Shown one piece after another: positions 47,369 through 60,200 of a stretch of DNA of 64,000 bases. Position numbers and translations under genes: made by a program. Every line of letters starts with the position of its first letter. Position 1 is the first letter of the stretch. The DNA comes from Davidsoniella eucalypti (taxonomy: Eukaryota > Ascomycota > Sordariomycetes > Microascales > Ceratocystidaceae). The notes under the pieces were generated by a model. The model did not search any database. It worked only from the letters and a program-made list of their open reading frames with translations, and was not told the DNA's origin. The stretch is from assembly GCA_004009845.1 (NCBI GenBank), contig RMBW01000024.1, positions 62,001 through 126,000 of the forward strand. Reading direction: 5' to 3'.

Positions 47369-47900
47369 TAGTGATCAAAGAGAGAGCGGCATCGGAGTTG
47401 GGTTATGTATCAGGTACGGTATCACGAAAACATAATAACTGCACGTTTTGGAAATAGAGAGGATCCATAATAATAAAGTTGATTGCTTTACCTCAGTGTG
47501 GACTTTTTGTGAGAATCAGAAGAAAGAAACCAAGTTTACAAAAGAAGAATTAAAAGAGACTATGAGCATTGATATAAAATAAATCAAACAAAGGAAAATA
47601 TACACAGAAAAATATGGTAACACGAAGACACCTAGAGTCGGTCGATCCCACAGAAAAAATCAAACAATCACTATGAGAGTAAGACCTGAGGCTATCGTAT
47701 GACATGAGTAGAAAAATATACAAGGAGACGAATCAGCCAGAAGCCCAGAACACTGAGACTGGGGAAACTTGCGAGGCTGATAAGCCGGTTTAGATACAAG
47801 AAAGACATTCCAACTAGACAAGGTGGACGACGAAAAAATAAACACAAATAGGGGCACAAAAGAATAGACATGTCTGGTTAATCGGGATGGGAGTGTTCCG
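47369..47900. other. Convergent 3' flanks of CHK1 and the SprT-like gene
   Basis: AT-rich with several AAAATATACA-like words that do not match the PUF octamer. No gene is seen. Confidence 0.5.
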
Positions 47901-49721
47901 TTACAAGCACCCCCGTAGAGATCGGTGAGGGGTCGCATATTTCCGGGCAAACATAGTCGATGACCTAGGCGAAGTCGGAAGAGGTGACGGAGACGGAGAC
48001 GAAGATGCTGATGACGGAGCAGTCAAAAGCTGGGCTGGAAGGGGATCCCAACAACGGTCCGAGAAGGAGGGAGACTGGACAAGTGACTGGCTTGGAAAAG
48101 GTGTGCTCGGTGAAATTGGAGATGGAGGCCAGAATATTGGGATAGACTGAAGCTGTTGCTCACTCTGATGCTGGTTTTCATATTTGGGAGTTTCAGATAT
48201 TGAGTTATGAGACCTGGATCGACGGTGTCTATGGAAGGTGGAGCTTGGGATAGAGCCAGAAGTAACTCTTACTGTCGAGCTGGACTGGGGCATCGGTAGG
48301 GACTGTTCAGTAGATACAGAGTTCAAGGCATCTGAAAGTGCTGCCATAGCCGCAAATGCCCGTTCTTCTTGGGGCTGATAGTAATAGTGATGATGATGCT
48401 GCGCTTGATAACCGGAAACCGAGTTAGATGGACTGGCTAGACTATTCATACGAAGATCGTTGTGGCTATGGTGGTGATGATACTGGGGATGATGGTGGTG
48501 ATGATGGGGGACCGAAGACCTCGCCGTAAAACCACTGCAAGACACAGTTTGTTGTTGTTGCTGCTGTTTAGGCTCCTTGCGGAATCTCTCCAGATGAGCC
48601 TCCATATCACAGAGATGCAGTGTTTCCTGTCCGGCCCAGGTGTCGATGAAGCCTGCGATTTCCCTGAAGGCTGGCGTATGTCCGCCATCTTTCTGAGCCG
48701 CAAAGCCACAGCAAACAAATAGAAAGCAATGTATCATCTCATGCAAGAAAGTAGAAATCAAGAGACGCCTGTTGAACCCCCCTTCCCGTAGAATAGGCTG
48801 TGAAAGAATGATTAGAGTCTCTAGACCGTCACCATTAGCACGTCGACGCACTGCTGTGGTTCCGACAATGTGTTGGCGAAATTGGGTAGAGGTGGCATGT
48901 GACCAGTCCCAGACAACCCTTCCTTGCAGTCGACCAGCGAAGAATAGTTCATTAGCGGCCGAGAAGATAGAGGCTAGTGCGTCGTCGTCTAGGGTAAAGT
49001 CAGCAGCCTCTGTTCGAGGAGAAACCAAAGTCCGAAGAATCCGCTCGTGCTGCGAGTTGTTATGGCGGCGCCGACGCTCATATTGTGTAGCTGCTAGATG
49101 TGTACGAACTAGCTGAGCTGCTCCAGCATCGGTTAGAAGTGGCGTTGAAGGAGAAGAAGAAGAGACAGAAGATCCGGAGTCGGTAGTGGGTAAGGATTCG
49201 TCGGTAAGTAGTGATAGGCCATTTGTACAAAAGAGGCCAGGATCTGCCGAGATGAATAGCCCAGAGGCGGTAGTTTCTGTAGGAGATGGAGACCAGGATA
49301 GTGATATCGGAGCGAGTGCGGTGGTATGACGGGGAGCATATATCGACAGAGACCCGGGGTTGATGATGCCGATGCCGGAAGCCAACGGACCCGAGACCGT
49401 CGGGGCAATGATGGAAGAGGCAGAGTGTGAGCGAGAGTGAGAGGGGTGGAAAGATGAAGAGGGGCAAGATTGGCCTGGTAGAAGAGAGTGATAGCGAGTC
49501 CGCTTGCGTGATTCGTCGGTATCGTCTCGGCAGCGCTTGGGAGCAGCCGGGGTCGAGACGATTGATGAGGATGACTGTGACGCCGAAGGTGGTGGAGATG
49601 GCAAAGATGCTGACCCTGTATAGAACTGATAGGAGTTGGTATAGGGTGTTGATGAAGACGATACAGAGCCGGGCCACGGCAGCGGTGCGCCAGAGGCCAG
49701 GATAGTGTCCATCATCGACAT
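47901..49721 (-). CDS. SprT-like zinc metalloprotease domain protein
   Basis: A single exon encodes 606 residues. The first 200 residues are Ser/Pro-rich and disordered, with a basic PKRCRDDTDESRKRTR patch. The SprT-like domain spans about residues 240-380: ANELFFAGRLQGRVVWDW, then the metal site HEMIH at 327-331, followed by a Cys-containing CCGF segment, and the third ligand region DGGHTPAFREIAGFID (His348). This is the arrangement of the SprT/Spartan group, zinc proteases of which some remove DNA-protein crosslinks; substrate for this fungal lineage is unknown. There is no visible Zn-finger of the classical Spartan tail. The C-terminal 220 residues are low-complexity, with His clusters such as PHHHHHHPQYHHHH and a Gln run. 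ATG 49721 is the first in frame. Confidence 0.85.
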   Translation of the reverse strand: MSMMDTILASGAPLPWPGSVSSSSTPYTNSYQFYTGSASLPSPPPSASQSSSSIVSTPAAPKRCRDDTDESRKRTRYHSLLPGQSCPSSSFHPSHSRSHSASSIIAPTVSGPLASGIGIINPGSLSIYAPRHTTALAPISLSWSPSPTETTASGLFISADPGLFCTNGLSLLTDESLPTTDSGSSVSSSSPSTPLLTDAGAAQLVRTHLAATQYERRRRHNNSQHERILRTLVSPRTEAADFTLDDDALASIFSAANELFFAGRLQGRVVWDWSHATSTQFRQHIVGTTAVRRRANGDGLETLIILSQPILREGGFNRRLLISTFLHEMIHCFLFVCCGFAAQKDGGHTPAFREIAGFIDTWAGQETLHLCDMEAHLERFRKEPKQQQQQQTVSCSGFTARSSVPHHHHHHPQYHHHHSHNDLRMNSLASPSNSVSGYQAQHHHHYYYQPQEERAFAAMAALSDALNSVSTEQSLPMPQSSSTVRVTSGSIPSSTFHRHRRSRSHNSISETPKYENQHQSEQQLQSIPIFWPPSPISPSTPFPSQSLVQSPSFSDRCWDPLPAQLLTAPSSASSSPSPSPLPTSPRSSTMFARKYATPHRSLRGCL

Positions 49722-52700
49722 GGCGGCTGTACAGGCGGCTGTGGCCTCAACATATCACAGCGGCCCATATGTCGTCTCGGCGCCTTCACTTGATCAGTGG
49801 ATGATAGGCTGGCTAAAGCAGTTGGACAGCCTAGCAAGCAGTCTGCGGCAAGATGATACCGAAGCAGCCTCTTTCGATGACCAAGCCAGAGCCCAAACAA
49901 CAGATCTCACAGATTCCAATGTTGGATAGAGGAATGAGAGGATCGTCTTGGGCCCAAGAGGCTAATATAAGAAGCCTTGTTTCTTTTCTCTCAGTCTGGA
50001 TTCAGATAAACAAGTCGTTTGCTTCGTCGAACAGGAGCCAAAAGGTAAACAAACCGAGACCGCCACAAGGAGCAAGAGCAAAAATTATAAACAGGCTGCT
50101 GGCGGAAGTTGCCAAGTCAGAGAAACAACACGGCAAAAGACACAGCGTTGATTTTCTCGGCAAGAATTTCTCTTCAGCATCACCTTTCTTTCTTGGCCCT
50201 TTTATCCTTGGCTAGCTTTTCTTACTGCTAAACCGACCAAAACAGACCGGATTTTCTGCAAACCCTAGCAACTGAGCTGGCCTTCCGAGCCGATAAAAGA
50301 AACGAAGAATAAAAAGACGAGAGCCCGACAAACGAGTTCCGCGCAGCGAGAAGAAGTTCCTTTTGAGCCCTCCGAGTCTTGTTGAGGCCTCGCTCGTTCC
50401 GGTCCTGGAGAATCTTGATGCCCAACTTCTTTCTTTCTTTTTACTGCCCGTCCGCTTGAGATACCTATCGAGTTCTTCCTTGGCGTGACCGCTTGCGGAG
50501 AAAGGAGATGAATAGAGAAGACCAAGGGGTTGCCACTGAGTTTTTAAAGGGAAATATTTGTCATTTGTTGCTCGATCAAACTCAACAGAATAGAAAAAGA
50601 AACCAAGAAAGAAAAAGAAAGCGAGAATGGTCTGGCTCGCAGAACAAATCTAAAAAGATCTGGTACCGGGACCGAAGGCCACTTTTCCCACTCCCACCTT
50701 TCGAGCAGAGCAAAACAAAGCAACGGTGACGACAAGCCGACAACAGGCCACGAACAAGGTGCCGAACCGAGTGGCGGTTCTTTCACTAGGCCTTTCGTTT
50801 CTGCTTTGAGAGGCTTTGGAAGAACATAAGTTCCGCCGTTTCTCCGGGCCTATCCTCTCCAGTGGTAGTCTTCTATTTCCCTTTCTTGACTGAGAATAGC
50901 TGGACAAGTCACAAAGGATGACTGATTTGCTCCGCAGATGGTAGTTGGAGCGAGGCGAGCGGGATGTGAGCGGAATCAGCAGAAGGAAGAAGAAGATGAA
51001 GAGGAAAAAGAAGGTGTGAGAGCAAGAGCGAGAGCGAGAGCGAAACAACGATGACCGACAAAACTTTGTTGTTAGTGGTATGGTTCAGGCGAGAGAGAGA
51101 GAGAGACAATGGGAGTAAGAGAGAAAGAAAAGTACAGCGTTACCGGCCCGCTTCGTCGATGGTGGGTATCAACAAGCAGCACAAGCTATAAGCTATTGTC
51201 TGTGGATGGCACTGACGTAGAGCCGGCTTCCTGCTGATACTAGGCCGGGCAGCTGACCTCGTTATGACCAGCGGTGTTTTGTTTGTTGAGTTGTTCGTTT
51301 GTGTCTTTCTTTTTCTTTCTCTCGCTCAATCTAAGGGGAGAAGAGACCAAGAAAACCAACAAACGACGTGTGGCCAGCTGCTCCAAGAAAGAAATTCTGG
51401 TGACACTGTCGGAGAAGGGATTTTGGGAGGAGGCAAGAGTAGAAGTGTTGGCATGTAGGAGAGCGAATAGGCTAGATGTAATGCTCGGAAGCTTCGTCTA
51501 TATGCGCTCATATGTTTTACATACCTGCAGTGCAAGAACTACAGCTACTTGTAATCTCGCCATGCTGTTGCGTAGATCTGAAGTATAGCTGTAGACAGGA
51601 GTTGTCGACAGCTTGGCTCTGCATATTTGCTTTGCTTCATGTAAGTAAGTGGCTATTAGATGACCCTGGCTCTTTTTTCAACTACTAGCTCTTATTTTCC
51701 TTCTCCTTGAAAGCCTTAACTTTTCCAATAAGAACCCAATTGCCCAATCCACCACCCAAAGAGCCCCCTCCCAATGCCACAGAAAATACAATAAAAAAGC
51801 CGTCGAATCTAAGAAACGAGAGAACAATCACAATAACCAGCTCACTCGATGCGTTGGCCATTTCCGGGCTTCGTTTCTGCGTTTTGTCTGCATTTTGTTG
51901 TGTCGTGCTTTGTTGTCTTGTCTGTGCCTGGTCTACTAATAATCCTGCCAGTGCTACTTACTGTCAGCGCTTCTATTATATCTAACTATTATCGTTATAC
52001 TAAAGAGTTGTATGTTTACCGTGACAAGGTTACCTCGATATGTACCTATGAAACCCTCATACAAAAAAATGCTACATGTGCTTGTAAGTGCCTGACCCTT
52101 TGTGATTTCCAACCTTCGTTTAAGTTGGGTGATACGGGCTAATAGGTCTTGACTAAAAGGTATAACAGACAGAAGAGTACATCTTTGGATTTGCTCATTC
52201 GACCTTATCAAACAAGCATCTTCAATCATACCACATATGAAGCTTTTTAAGTCTCGATATCCTACAGATAGAACAGAAGCTGTTTATCTTGATCCCCAGT
52301 CCCTATCCATCAATCCATGTCTCGGAAGGAATCGATCCAGCTCAGCAGCCGGCCAAGCCCAAGTTTTCATCAAGACGAGAGACATTGGAAACCAGAAGAC
52401 AGGAGACAAAGGCTGGAATATAAGCAAGCAGGCGGCTGACCGTACATCACACATTCGTCTTTTAATCTCTACGATTAGAAAGAAAACAAACAACAAGAGA
52501 AGTATCAGTACAAGTGGGAACATATATGGATATATGCTAGTACTAGTACTCTTTGGCCTGACCTACCCTATTTTAGTCTTAGACCTTCCTGCCTGTAGAC
52601 TTGGTAAGCCGATTAGGAAAAGCAATTATCACTATGTTCTAGTCTTTCTCCGTGACTTTATTGGCATTCAAAGTTGCAAGGGCCCTTGTTCTGTTTAGAT

Positions 52701-55313
52701 CTACAAGAGGTACTATACATTCGTACACATACATAAATGCAGAAATGCATATGCACGTATACATGTAGGCATGACGTTCCAGTTGTGTTTTTGCCCTTCA
52801 AAATGCTTCCTAGCTGCAAAACGAGGAATCCATCTAGCCAGCAACTGGCCAGCGTCATCAGAACCGCTGACTAAGTATTTGAGTATTTGCTTCGTTTCTT
52901 TTCTCACTTAAAAAATCCAGGCCTATATCTCTAATAACCAACAGCAACAGTATATGCACAAGAACCCAACCAGCTGGTGAAAATTAAGAGGAAAAAACCC
53001 CGAGCCGAAACGAACCCAAACGATCTGTGAGACTATACATTTTATTTAAACAAAAAAAGCCCCAATTCAATAATATGTTTCCAGGGCTTGTTTGACGGGA
53101 AGGGAAACCGGGAGAGTAGCACATACTATTTTTGTGTATTTTGCATAACGAATCCAATAACAAATAAAAACCCAACAAAAACATCGTCATAAAGCCTTGT
53201 GCCTTTGTCAACCCAACTCCATTAACTCCATCACCAAAAGAGCAAAGACCCGTACCATCCATTTCCTGACCCTTACGCACACTGTACTTCGTCTCCCAGC
53301 CGAAGATTCAGGAGTGTTCAATAAAACTGACATGTATCGGCGTCCGGTTATTCAGCTGCAGAAAAGAAAAGAAACAAGAAGACCAAAAGCACCCAGGGCA
53401 AAACCATCTATTGGTGCTACTCTCTTTACTGCTAACGCTACTACTAGTTCGACGCATATGCCATGCAGGCTGCCTTCCTAGCATGCAAAGCTCATATAGA
53501 GCAAAAGACGGCCTTCAGAAATACTTACAGCAGACAAAGATAATAACATGCATATGCAACTGCGTCTGCGAATCCCCCTTCATTCAACGGGCACGGCTGC
53601 AAAAAAATGGCATCTGTCTTTTGGGTCCCGACTCCCTACTGTGTTATTGGCTCTTTCTTTGGCCTGTTTAGTCATTACATAGCCCTATTTTTGGTGATAC
53701 ACCAAGTCCGTACCACAAAGAGGGATATGTGCTTTGTGATATATAGGGATGTATATCCGAGCTTAGAGATATCTTGTCTGTAGACTTTGAAAAGGTACGT
53801 AGAGCCAACTCTGCTAATGTCACTGCAACTGCAGCTTATCCAATACTTACTTACATGCTACTTTGACCACATATACATGGGAAGACAAGAAACATGTAGA
53901 TATAGATAGATAATCGAAGAAAAAAAAGCACAGAAATATCTTGCAACATATAAAGCTTGCTAATAAACCCAAGAAAACAAACGGATGAGTTTATCTCACT
54001 TCATAAAGTTTTGAATAGAGGCTAGCCTTGTCTTTTTGGTTCTTTGAATTGGGCATCAACTAACTATCAGGAATCGATAAGTCTTACATTGATTTAGTTG
54101 GGAGTCTTGTTTTAATGACAACACATTGGGAATAAATAAACTGACGAGAGACAAAACAAGGCCAAATAAGAAACCTGAGCAAAAAAAAAACCAAATGGCA
54201 CGAAATACGAAAGTTTGTGCTTGCAGACCAGAAAAGTACATAGTACACTAAATTTCGAAGGCTGGACCTACGAATTCATACTGAACAATCTAAAACCGAG
54301 AAAAAAAAAACTCCCTGAAAAATATAAATATATCTTTTAAATCTTGGAAAACAAATATATCACATGATCCCCGCCCATCGCCTAAGCACTAAATATGAGG
54401 CTTTGAATGCTACGCTGCCTTTTATTTAGATACGATACTACATCTTTGTGTTATTTGATCGATATAATATACAGAAAAAACTTACCGTTCTTTTTCTTAT
54501 CCTCCCGAGCCAACAAAAAAAACCTTCTCTCGTCGCTAGCAAAGTTTCCTACTATTAGCCATAGAGTTCACGGCTATCCATCTCCCCTCCCTCATATATA
54601 AAGAGCCTCGTCTATCTGTTCTTGGTACTACCCATACTTTCTTGTGTTATCGGTGGCTATCAGGAAGATGGGAAACCCAATATCCACCTCCCTTTCGTCC
54701 CTATCTCTATCCCCATCTTTTCTAAAGCCTTACCTTAACCTTTGTCTTCTTCTCATTTATCCTCCGTGTCACTCCAGTATGCAAGGCCCAAGAAAAGACG
54801 TGTCACCTTTTGAACTTCTTGCTACTGCGATATGTTATATTTGATTTATCTGTAGTTGTATGACTAAGAGAAAGTAAAGTGAGAGGATAGGATATGGAAA
54901 AATAAGAAAAAAATAAGCCTGCGCACTTCTCTCGGTTACCTAGTCTTGCATTGTCTAGTCCACATGCATATCGTATAGTGACGCCGGAAAGAAAAGACAG
55001 AAAGACTTTATCTTTCGTTGAAATGAAAGGCTTTGGCACGTATTTCTTCCTTGGAGTTGGAAATCAAAGTACAAAGAAAAAAAGATCAAGTGTCATCATT
55101 ACGTAATCACGGGACACATAAAAGTGCGGCTCATTATCTACCACAAACTTCCGCCTGCTTGTAAATAGTAATAGAAACTATAAGAAAATTGCTAGAAAAA
55201 AACAATTTTGAGTATCGATACAAAAAAAAGGTATAAAAAGTCAGATAAGAGAAAACCGAACGGATCCATTCAATGGATGATGTATGAGAGCCTTATAAAA
55301 AGCTAGGCTCAAG
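49722..55313. other. Longest gene-free stretch, about 5.6 kb
   Basis: No gene is convincingly supported. The left part up to about 51110 is purine-rich on the plus strand, hence pyrimidine-rich in the sense of the SprT-like gene, and includes (GAGCGA)n and (GA)n runs near 51030-51105, as in a long leader or promoter. A 153-codon ATG frame at 52237-52698 (+) has one hydrophobic segment (YGYMLVLVLFGLTYPILVL) but AT-rich codon use and no recognisable motif, so I leave it uncalled. 53700-55300 is AT-rich. Confidence 0.4.
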
Positions 55314-57280
55314 TCAAGTCGGCATGTTGCCCAAGTTAGATGTCAGGCCGCGTATCATGCTGTCATGGTCAAACGCAACCCGCATGCGTTGTCGGTATGC
55401 CCACTCATCCTGTTCTTCAGCCGTCATAGCTGCCCCAGACTCGAAGTCACCGGGCCAGAAAGGCGCCTTGGCCGAGAATCGAAGCATTCCAAGTTTCTCG
55501 CCCGTCCAGAATATGATGGCATCATCGTCTGCTGCTACACTATGCTCTGGACTTTTGCTTAGGCCTCGGTGCCAGTGCGAGACAGACTGTGTAGATACAA
55601 TTTTGCGTGCCATTTCGCCCGCTCCAATCATTCCAGCGTAGATTGACCTGGATTCGGGGCTGACGCGTTCTGATGATCCGATGCGGTGACGGCGAACCTC
55701 CGTGAACCCATCGCGCTCAAACCATCTAATCCATCCTGAAGCATCCGATGTCACGATGCGAGAGCCGTGAGTAGCAATTGACATTATCTTGGAAGGCGCG
55801 CATGTCTGACGGTTGACGAGGATGGTTGACCGTGTAGGACGAGAGGCACGTCCGGGATGTGTTTGACTAGCAGTCAGTCCGTACAACTCAAGGGAGCCCT
55901 TGGTGTTATATTCACCACCAGCAATCAAACTCCGGCCGAAAGATTTATGCGATTCGGCAAGTTCTTCTATCGTCCGATTTCCTTGCCGACGTTCATGGCA
56001 ATGTGTGTAGTTATCATATAAATGTGGCGTCCATGTTAAGGATGATAAGCTAGCACCGGAATGAATAGAGTCGACGATTGACGGGAAGGTCCGCCGATCA
56101 TAGTGAAGGATACCTGGAAACCGACCAGCAACATATATATCGTTAGATACACTAAGGTCATTTCCAAACGCCGGTAAATGTAAGATGCTGAGGGGCGTTG
56201 GCTGTGATAGTGATGCGTAAGGTGGTAATGGGTCACTTGAGAACAGCCCCCGGAAAACGTTTTCGATGCGATCACTCCTATCGATGGGACCATGGCGTCG
56301 TCGTCTGCGGTCTCGGAAGTCATGGAGAAATATACCAAGTGATGTTCCAACAGTTAGAGGGAGGCCAGGAGTGCATGTTGACAAAGTCGTGATTGACCAT
56401 TCAAAGGACTGCTGGCTGATAGGCTTCAACCGTTCTAGATCAACCTCGACGAGGCCTATGAAGAAGAGAAACATTAGCATCGCCGGATTTCGGGGAGTGT
56501 TGGGTAGAAACTCACGACTTTGGACAGCAAAAAAGCCTCGATTACTCGCACTATCTATAGTCACAGACTCAGTAACAGACGAGTCTAGGCGTTGCGACCG
56601 GCTATTGAAGTTACAACCGGGGTGGCTGTGGAGTACTGGAGCTTCACTAGAGGAAATTATAGCACCCCGTTGACCACGTGTACCGGCAACATCCCATATA
56701 CAAATGGTACCATCATCAAGCGGTGATACGGCAAAAAGATCGTCATTGACAGACTGGCGGCCATTTCGGCCTGGAGTATAGAGCGAGAGGCCACGACTTT
56801 CTATCAGATCAGATATACCGCCGTCGGAAATCTGGGGTTGTTCAAACCAGTTCACCTGGACGGGGCCATGGCGTTCGGCATACTCTCGATACCACGATAT
56901 GGGCTCGCCGGGGACCGTGTAGTCGAAATTAGCTAAGAGCTGCTGCTTGGTTGGTCTGATGGGATAGGTTAGTGAAGTACCCGAGGATTTGGATGCGCAA
57001 CGGGCGGTCGATTGGCGTTGAAGAGGTCGGAGACGAATAAAATTGGCGAGGAACTGTGAGTCTTCAAAGGCGCGCTGCTTCCAAGTATTGTCATCTAGGC
57101 ATAGTTTACGAATATCTTTATTCGTTCGCATTAACAGAGTAATAGAGCGGTTATCCAGATCTATCGGAAGGGCATATTAGTAAACGAGGGCAACGTGATG
57201 ACGTAGATTGACACGCCAGCAGGCAACATACAACTTAAGATCAAGAGCTGGAGTTCACCAGGGAGCTCCAGGAGACCCAT
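55314..57280 (-). CDS. F-box protein with WD-like repeats
   Basis: Three exons, 57280-57232, 57160-56516 and 56455-55314, give 611 residues. Intron 1 has a GTATGT donor and a TTTACTAAT branch point. Splicing rebuilds an F-box: LLELPGELQLLILSYLDNRS followed by ITLLMRTNKDIRKLCLDDNTW (residues about 2-43). Intron 2 (56515-56456, 60 nt) has a GTGAGT donor, TGCTAAT branch point and CATAG acceptor, is a multiple of three and contains no stop, so retention would add 20 residues (631 total). The rest shows scattered WD-like strands (DDGTICIWDVAG, SGWIRWFERDG), a Trp-rich propeller-type region. F-box proteins recruit substrates to SCF ubiquitin ligases; the substrate is unknown. I do not recognise a named orthologue. 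Confidence 0.85.
56456..56515 (-). other. 60-nt stop-free in-frame intron in the F-box gene
   Basis: The donor GTGAGT, branch TGCTAAT and acceptor CATAG are all good, while the length is a multiple of three and every codon is sense, so a retained form would also be translatable. Confidence 0.75.
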
Positions 57281-60200
57281 TGTTGGATCGAACGAAGCTG
57301 GAGCTAAAAGGAGTCAAGAACAGAGCAGGAGGTTAAGGTGTTCAGGGCGGGATTATGGAGCAAGAGAGAGATCTGGATGTATAAGCCGACTCAAGGGAGT
57401 CGATTCCAAGACGGCGGAGTCCAAGACAATGTCACTGAAGAGAGCAGAAAAGCGACGGTAGCACATGATACCATGGAATGGAGCCAGGATGGAAGGTCGG
57501 TTAAGTAGGAGACAAAGAGGCACAGAGAGCAGCCGAGATAGTGAAATGCAGACGCAGACGATGGCAGTAGAAGGCAAGGCGAGCCGGAGACGCGGGCTTT
57601 CGTTTTCGAACCAGGAATCGACCTGGACCGCAGAGGTTGGTGAGCAGCAGCCCGACAAACAGGCGGTGTTAGTAGGAAAGTTTAGTAGAAAGCTTGAAGA
57701 GAAAGCTTTAAGAGGGAGCTAACGAGATGGTCGTTCGGCAGCTGCTGCGAGGGTTGGAGTGGATTTCGCAGCGGTGCGGTGGCGTTTGGTAGTAGTGGGC
57801 TGGCTAGCTTCTAGCTATGGGTGAAGCTCTGACTAGCTAGTATATTATAGCTAACGTTACTACTAGAGGGGTGCTAGTATAAGACAGCAGTGAATTGGCA
57901 TCGAAGCGGCATTGCCAGGGCCAAAGGAATAATACAATGCGAGAATGCTGGTCCACGATGGATATAGTGTGAAGATGGTGTTTCGATTGTGTTAGACGAT
58001 ATGGAAGTATGTGGAAGTCAAGATTAAAGTAAAGTAGAGGCAAAAGGCTCTCCCATGTGGGAATTAAAGATGCAAGATGGTAGGAAGTGTGAATTAAGGG
58101 AAAGGAAAATAAAAATCCATATTATCCATAATATTACAGAGCCAGCCAAAATACGACTATTGAAAATAAAATAAAATAAGCAACTACATTGCATAGTTAT
58201 GGTAGACGTAATCTATCCCGAACAGGATATTTCCTCTGTTTTTATTATTTTGAATTCTACCAGGTCCGACCGACCGGCACCGAAATCCCTCCAATCTGCA
58301 GCAAAAACAAAGTTACAGAGCCATAGTTAGCTATACAGCTGGTTGGCATTCCGAATTTGCCACTTGATGTTTGTCTACTAGCTAGAGTGTAGCCTTATTT
58401 CTGGATCGGTAAGTTGCTGAGGGCTTTGGTGGATAGTTACATCTACAAGGTTCAGCGAGGTTCTATGTGTGCATGTGCAACTAGGAGACAAAATGTCATC
58501 CCACTTATCAAGCCCTATATCGCAGATCGTGGGAAACCGAACTACAACGTTCCTAGCAGAAGCTCGTGCTTGCTTGAGCGGCTTTTTCTGTCTCAGATGG
58601 GAATTTGCCAAGCCAGTCCCATCCCGGAGTTTTAGTCTTAGTGCTTCCCGGAGATGGCAAAAGCCGAGCCCGCTCGCCGACAATTTTTAGTACATTTCTA
58701 GTATACGGAGCAAGACCTTTGCGGGTATCGCTACAATGGCCTGTGTGCTATATTCCAGGCGTTACTATGCGAGAAGGCCTCGTTGATCACCAAACTTACA
58801 CAGCAGTTGGCCACGAAACAACGGCCAGCAACTATGAAACAAGTCGCTAGGCTAGGGGCCCCCTTGTAGTGTTTCTTGTTTCCTTGTTCTTGCCCACGAT
58901 CTGTCTAGCTATGCTTTACATTTACTGATATTCTACTGTTCAGGTAGTCAGCCGACGACAACCCAACTGAGCAAGTATGGAGCAGCATATCAGCTTTGCC
59001 ACTACATTGGACCCAAGATGATGCCTAAAGTTACAAGCAGTCGTCCTCTCTAGCCACTTGTCTTGATGTTTTCACTTCAATAAATGGTCCTAAATATCGC
59101 TATCATGTCAACATGGGAACCCAGCCCAGTAGTCAGCTAACTAGGGCACACCATCGCCAGAAAGGACGTTAGACATATGCCAGTAGCACTTATACTTCTA
59201 GCAACAAGTAGTTGGCGGCCTCTTCCACATTCCATACAATAGCCCACAGCAGCGCCAGGATCTATCAATCTTAGTCTGTTAGTCCGTTCCCTTGGCAATC
59301 GATTGCAAGCTCAGTGTTCATCTATGGCTTATTAGTGCTATTAGTGATGTCTGCGGTAGAACGACGACTCGACTGCCTGTCCGCACCAGTCAATATTATA
59401 ACCTTACCTTGCGAGCTTCTTTCTAAGTCTTGCTAGTATGTTTGTGAATCGTCGCCAACTTTGGGTGCTACTAAACAAGACACAATCTAACAATAGCAGT
59501 ATCTTCTACTGGAGTATGTCCGTAGCATCATGTATACGACCAGTAATCTGGCTCGCATATAGAGCACTCTCATTCCTTATGGCCTTAGTATATCAGTGGC
59601 AAGAAAGCATTGTTGTGTCAACCTAGACCCTTGAAAGCTAAGTATACCGGTCCACGCAAAACCTGCCCGAAGAACCCATTTACTTATTTCCGTTTCCTCT
59701 CTTTTTCTCTCATTCTATTGCCCTATGACCATAATGAACAACTTCCCGTCCGCGTACCGGACTGCCACGAATCCTGGAGCTCCTATGGTGGCATGAATGC
59801 AACCGATGATATCTTCTCTTTTTTTTTCTAGGCTATTCTAGTAGTGGCATATCATTCTCAAGCCAACCAGTTCGACTGTCCGTGCGCTGCATCTCACTAC
59901 TACTACAACAAACAGTGTACAGTCTCTTCGAGATTCTATACATGTATGTCGGCTTGGCCTTGATCAAGTTTAGGCTAGCTTAGTCGTAAGCGGAAGTCGA
60001 GAGTGTATCTGAGAGCTTGTACATATATACATATGTTGCCAATCTTTAAAGATACGGCATACAACTACACCTCTATATGTTGCTTGCCAGTAGAGCCGCA
60101 TGCTGAAAATGCATTTTCTTCCTATCTGGCCTTGAATTTTACTCGTTACACATTAAGATATATCATACATGTTACCTGTATCTCGTGGGTTAACTCGCTT

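Noticed and set aside
52237..52698. Plus-strand 153-codon ATG frame with one hydrophobic segment
   Set aside because: Codon use is AT-rich like the surrounding intergenic DNA, no splice partner or motif is seen, and overlapping frames are equally open.
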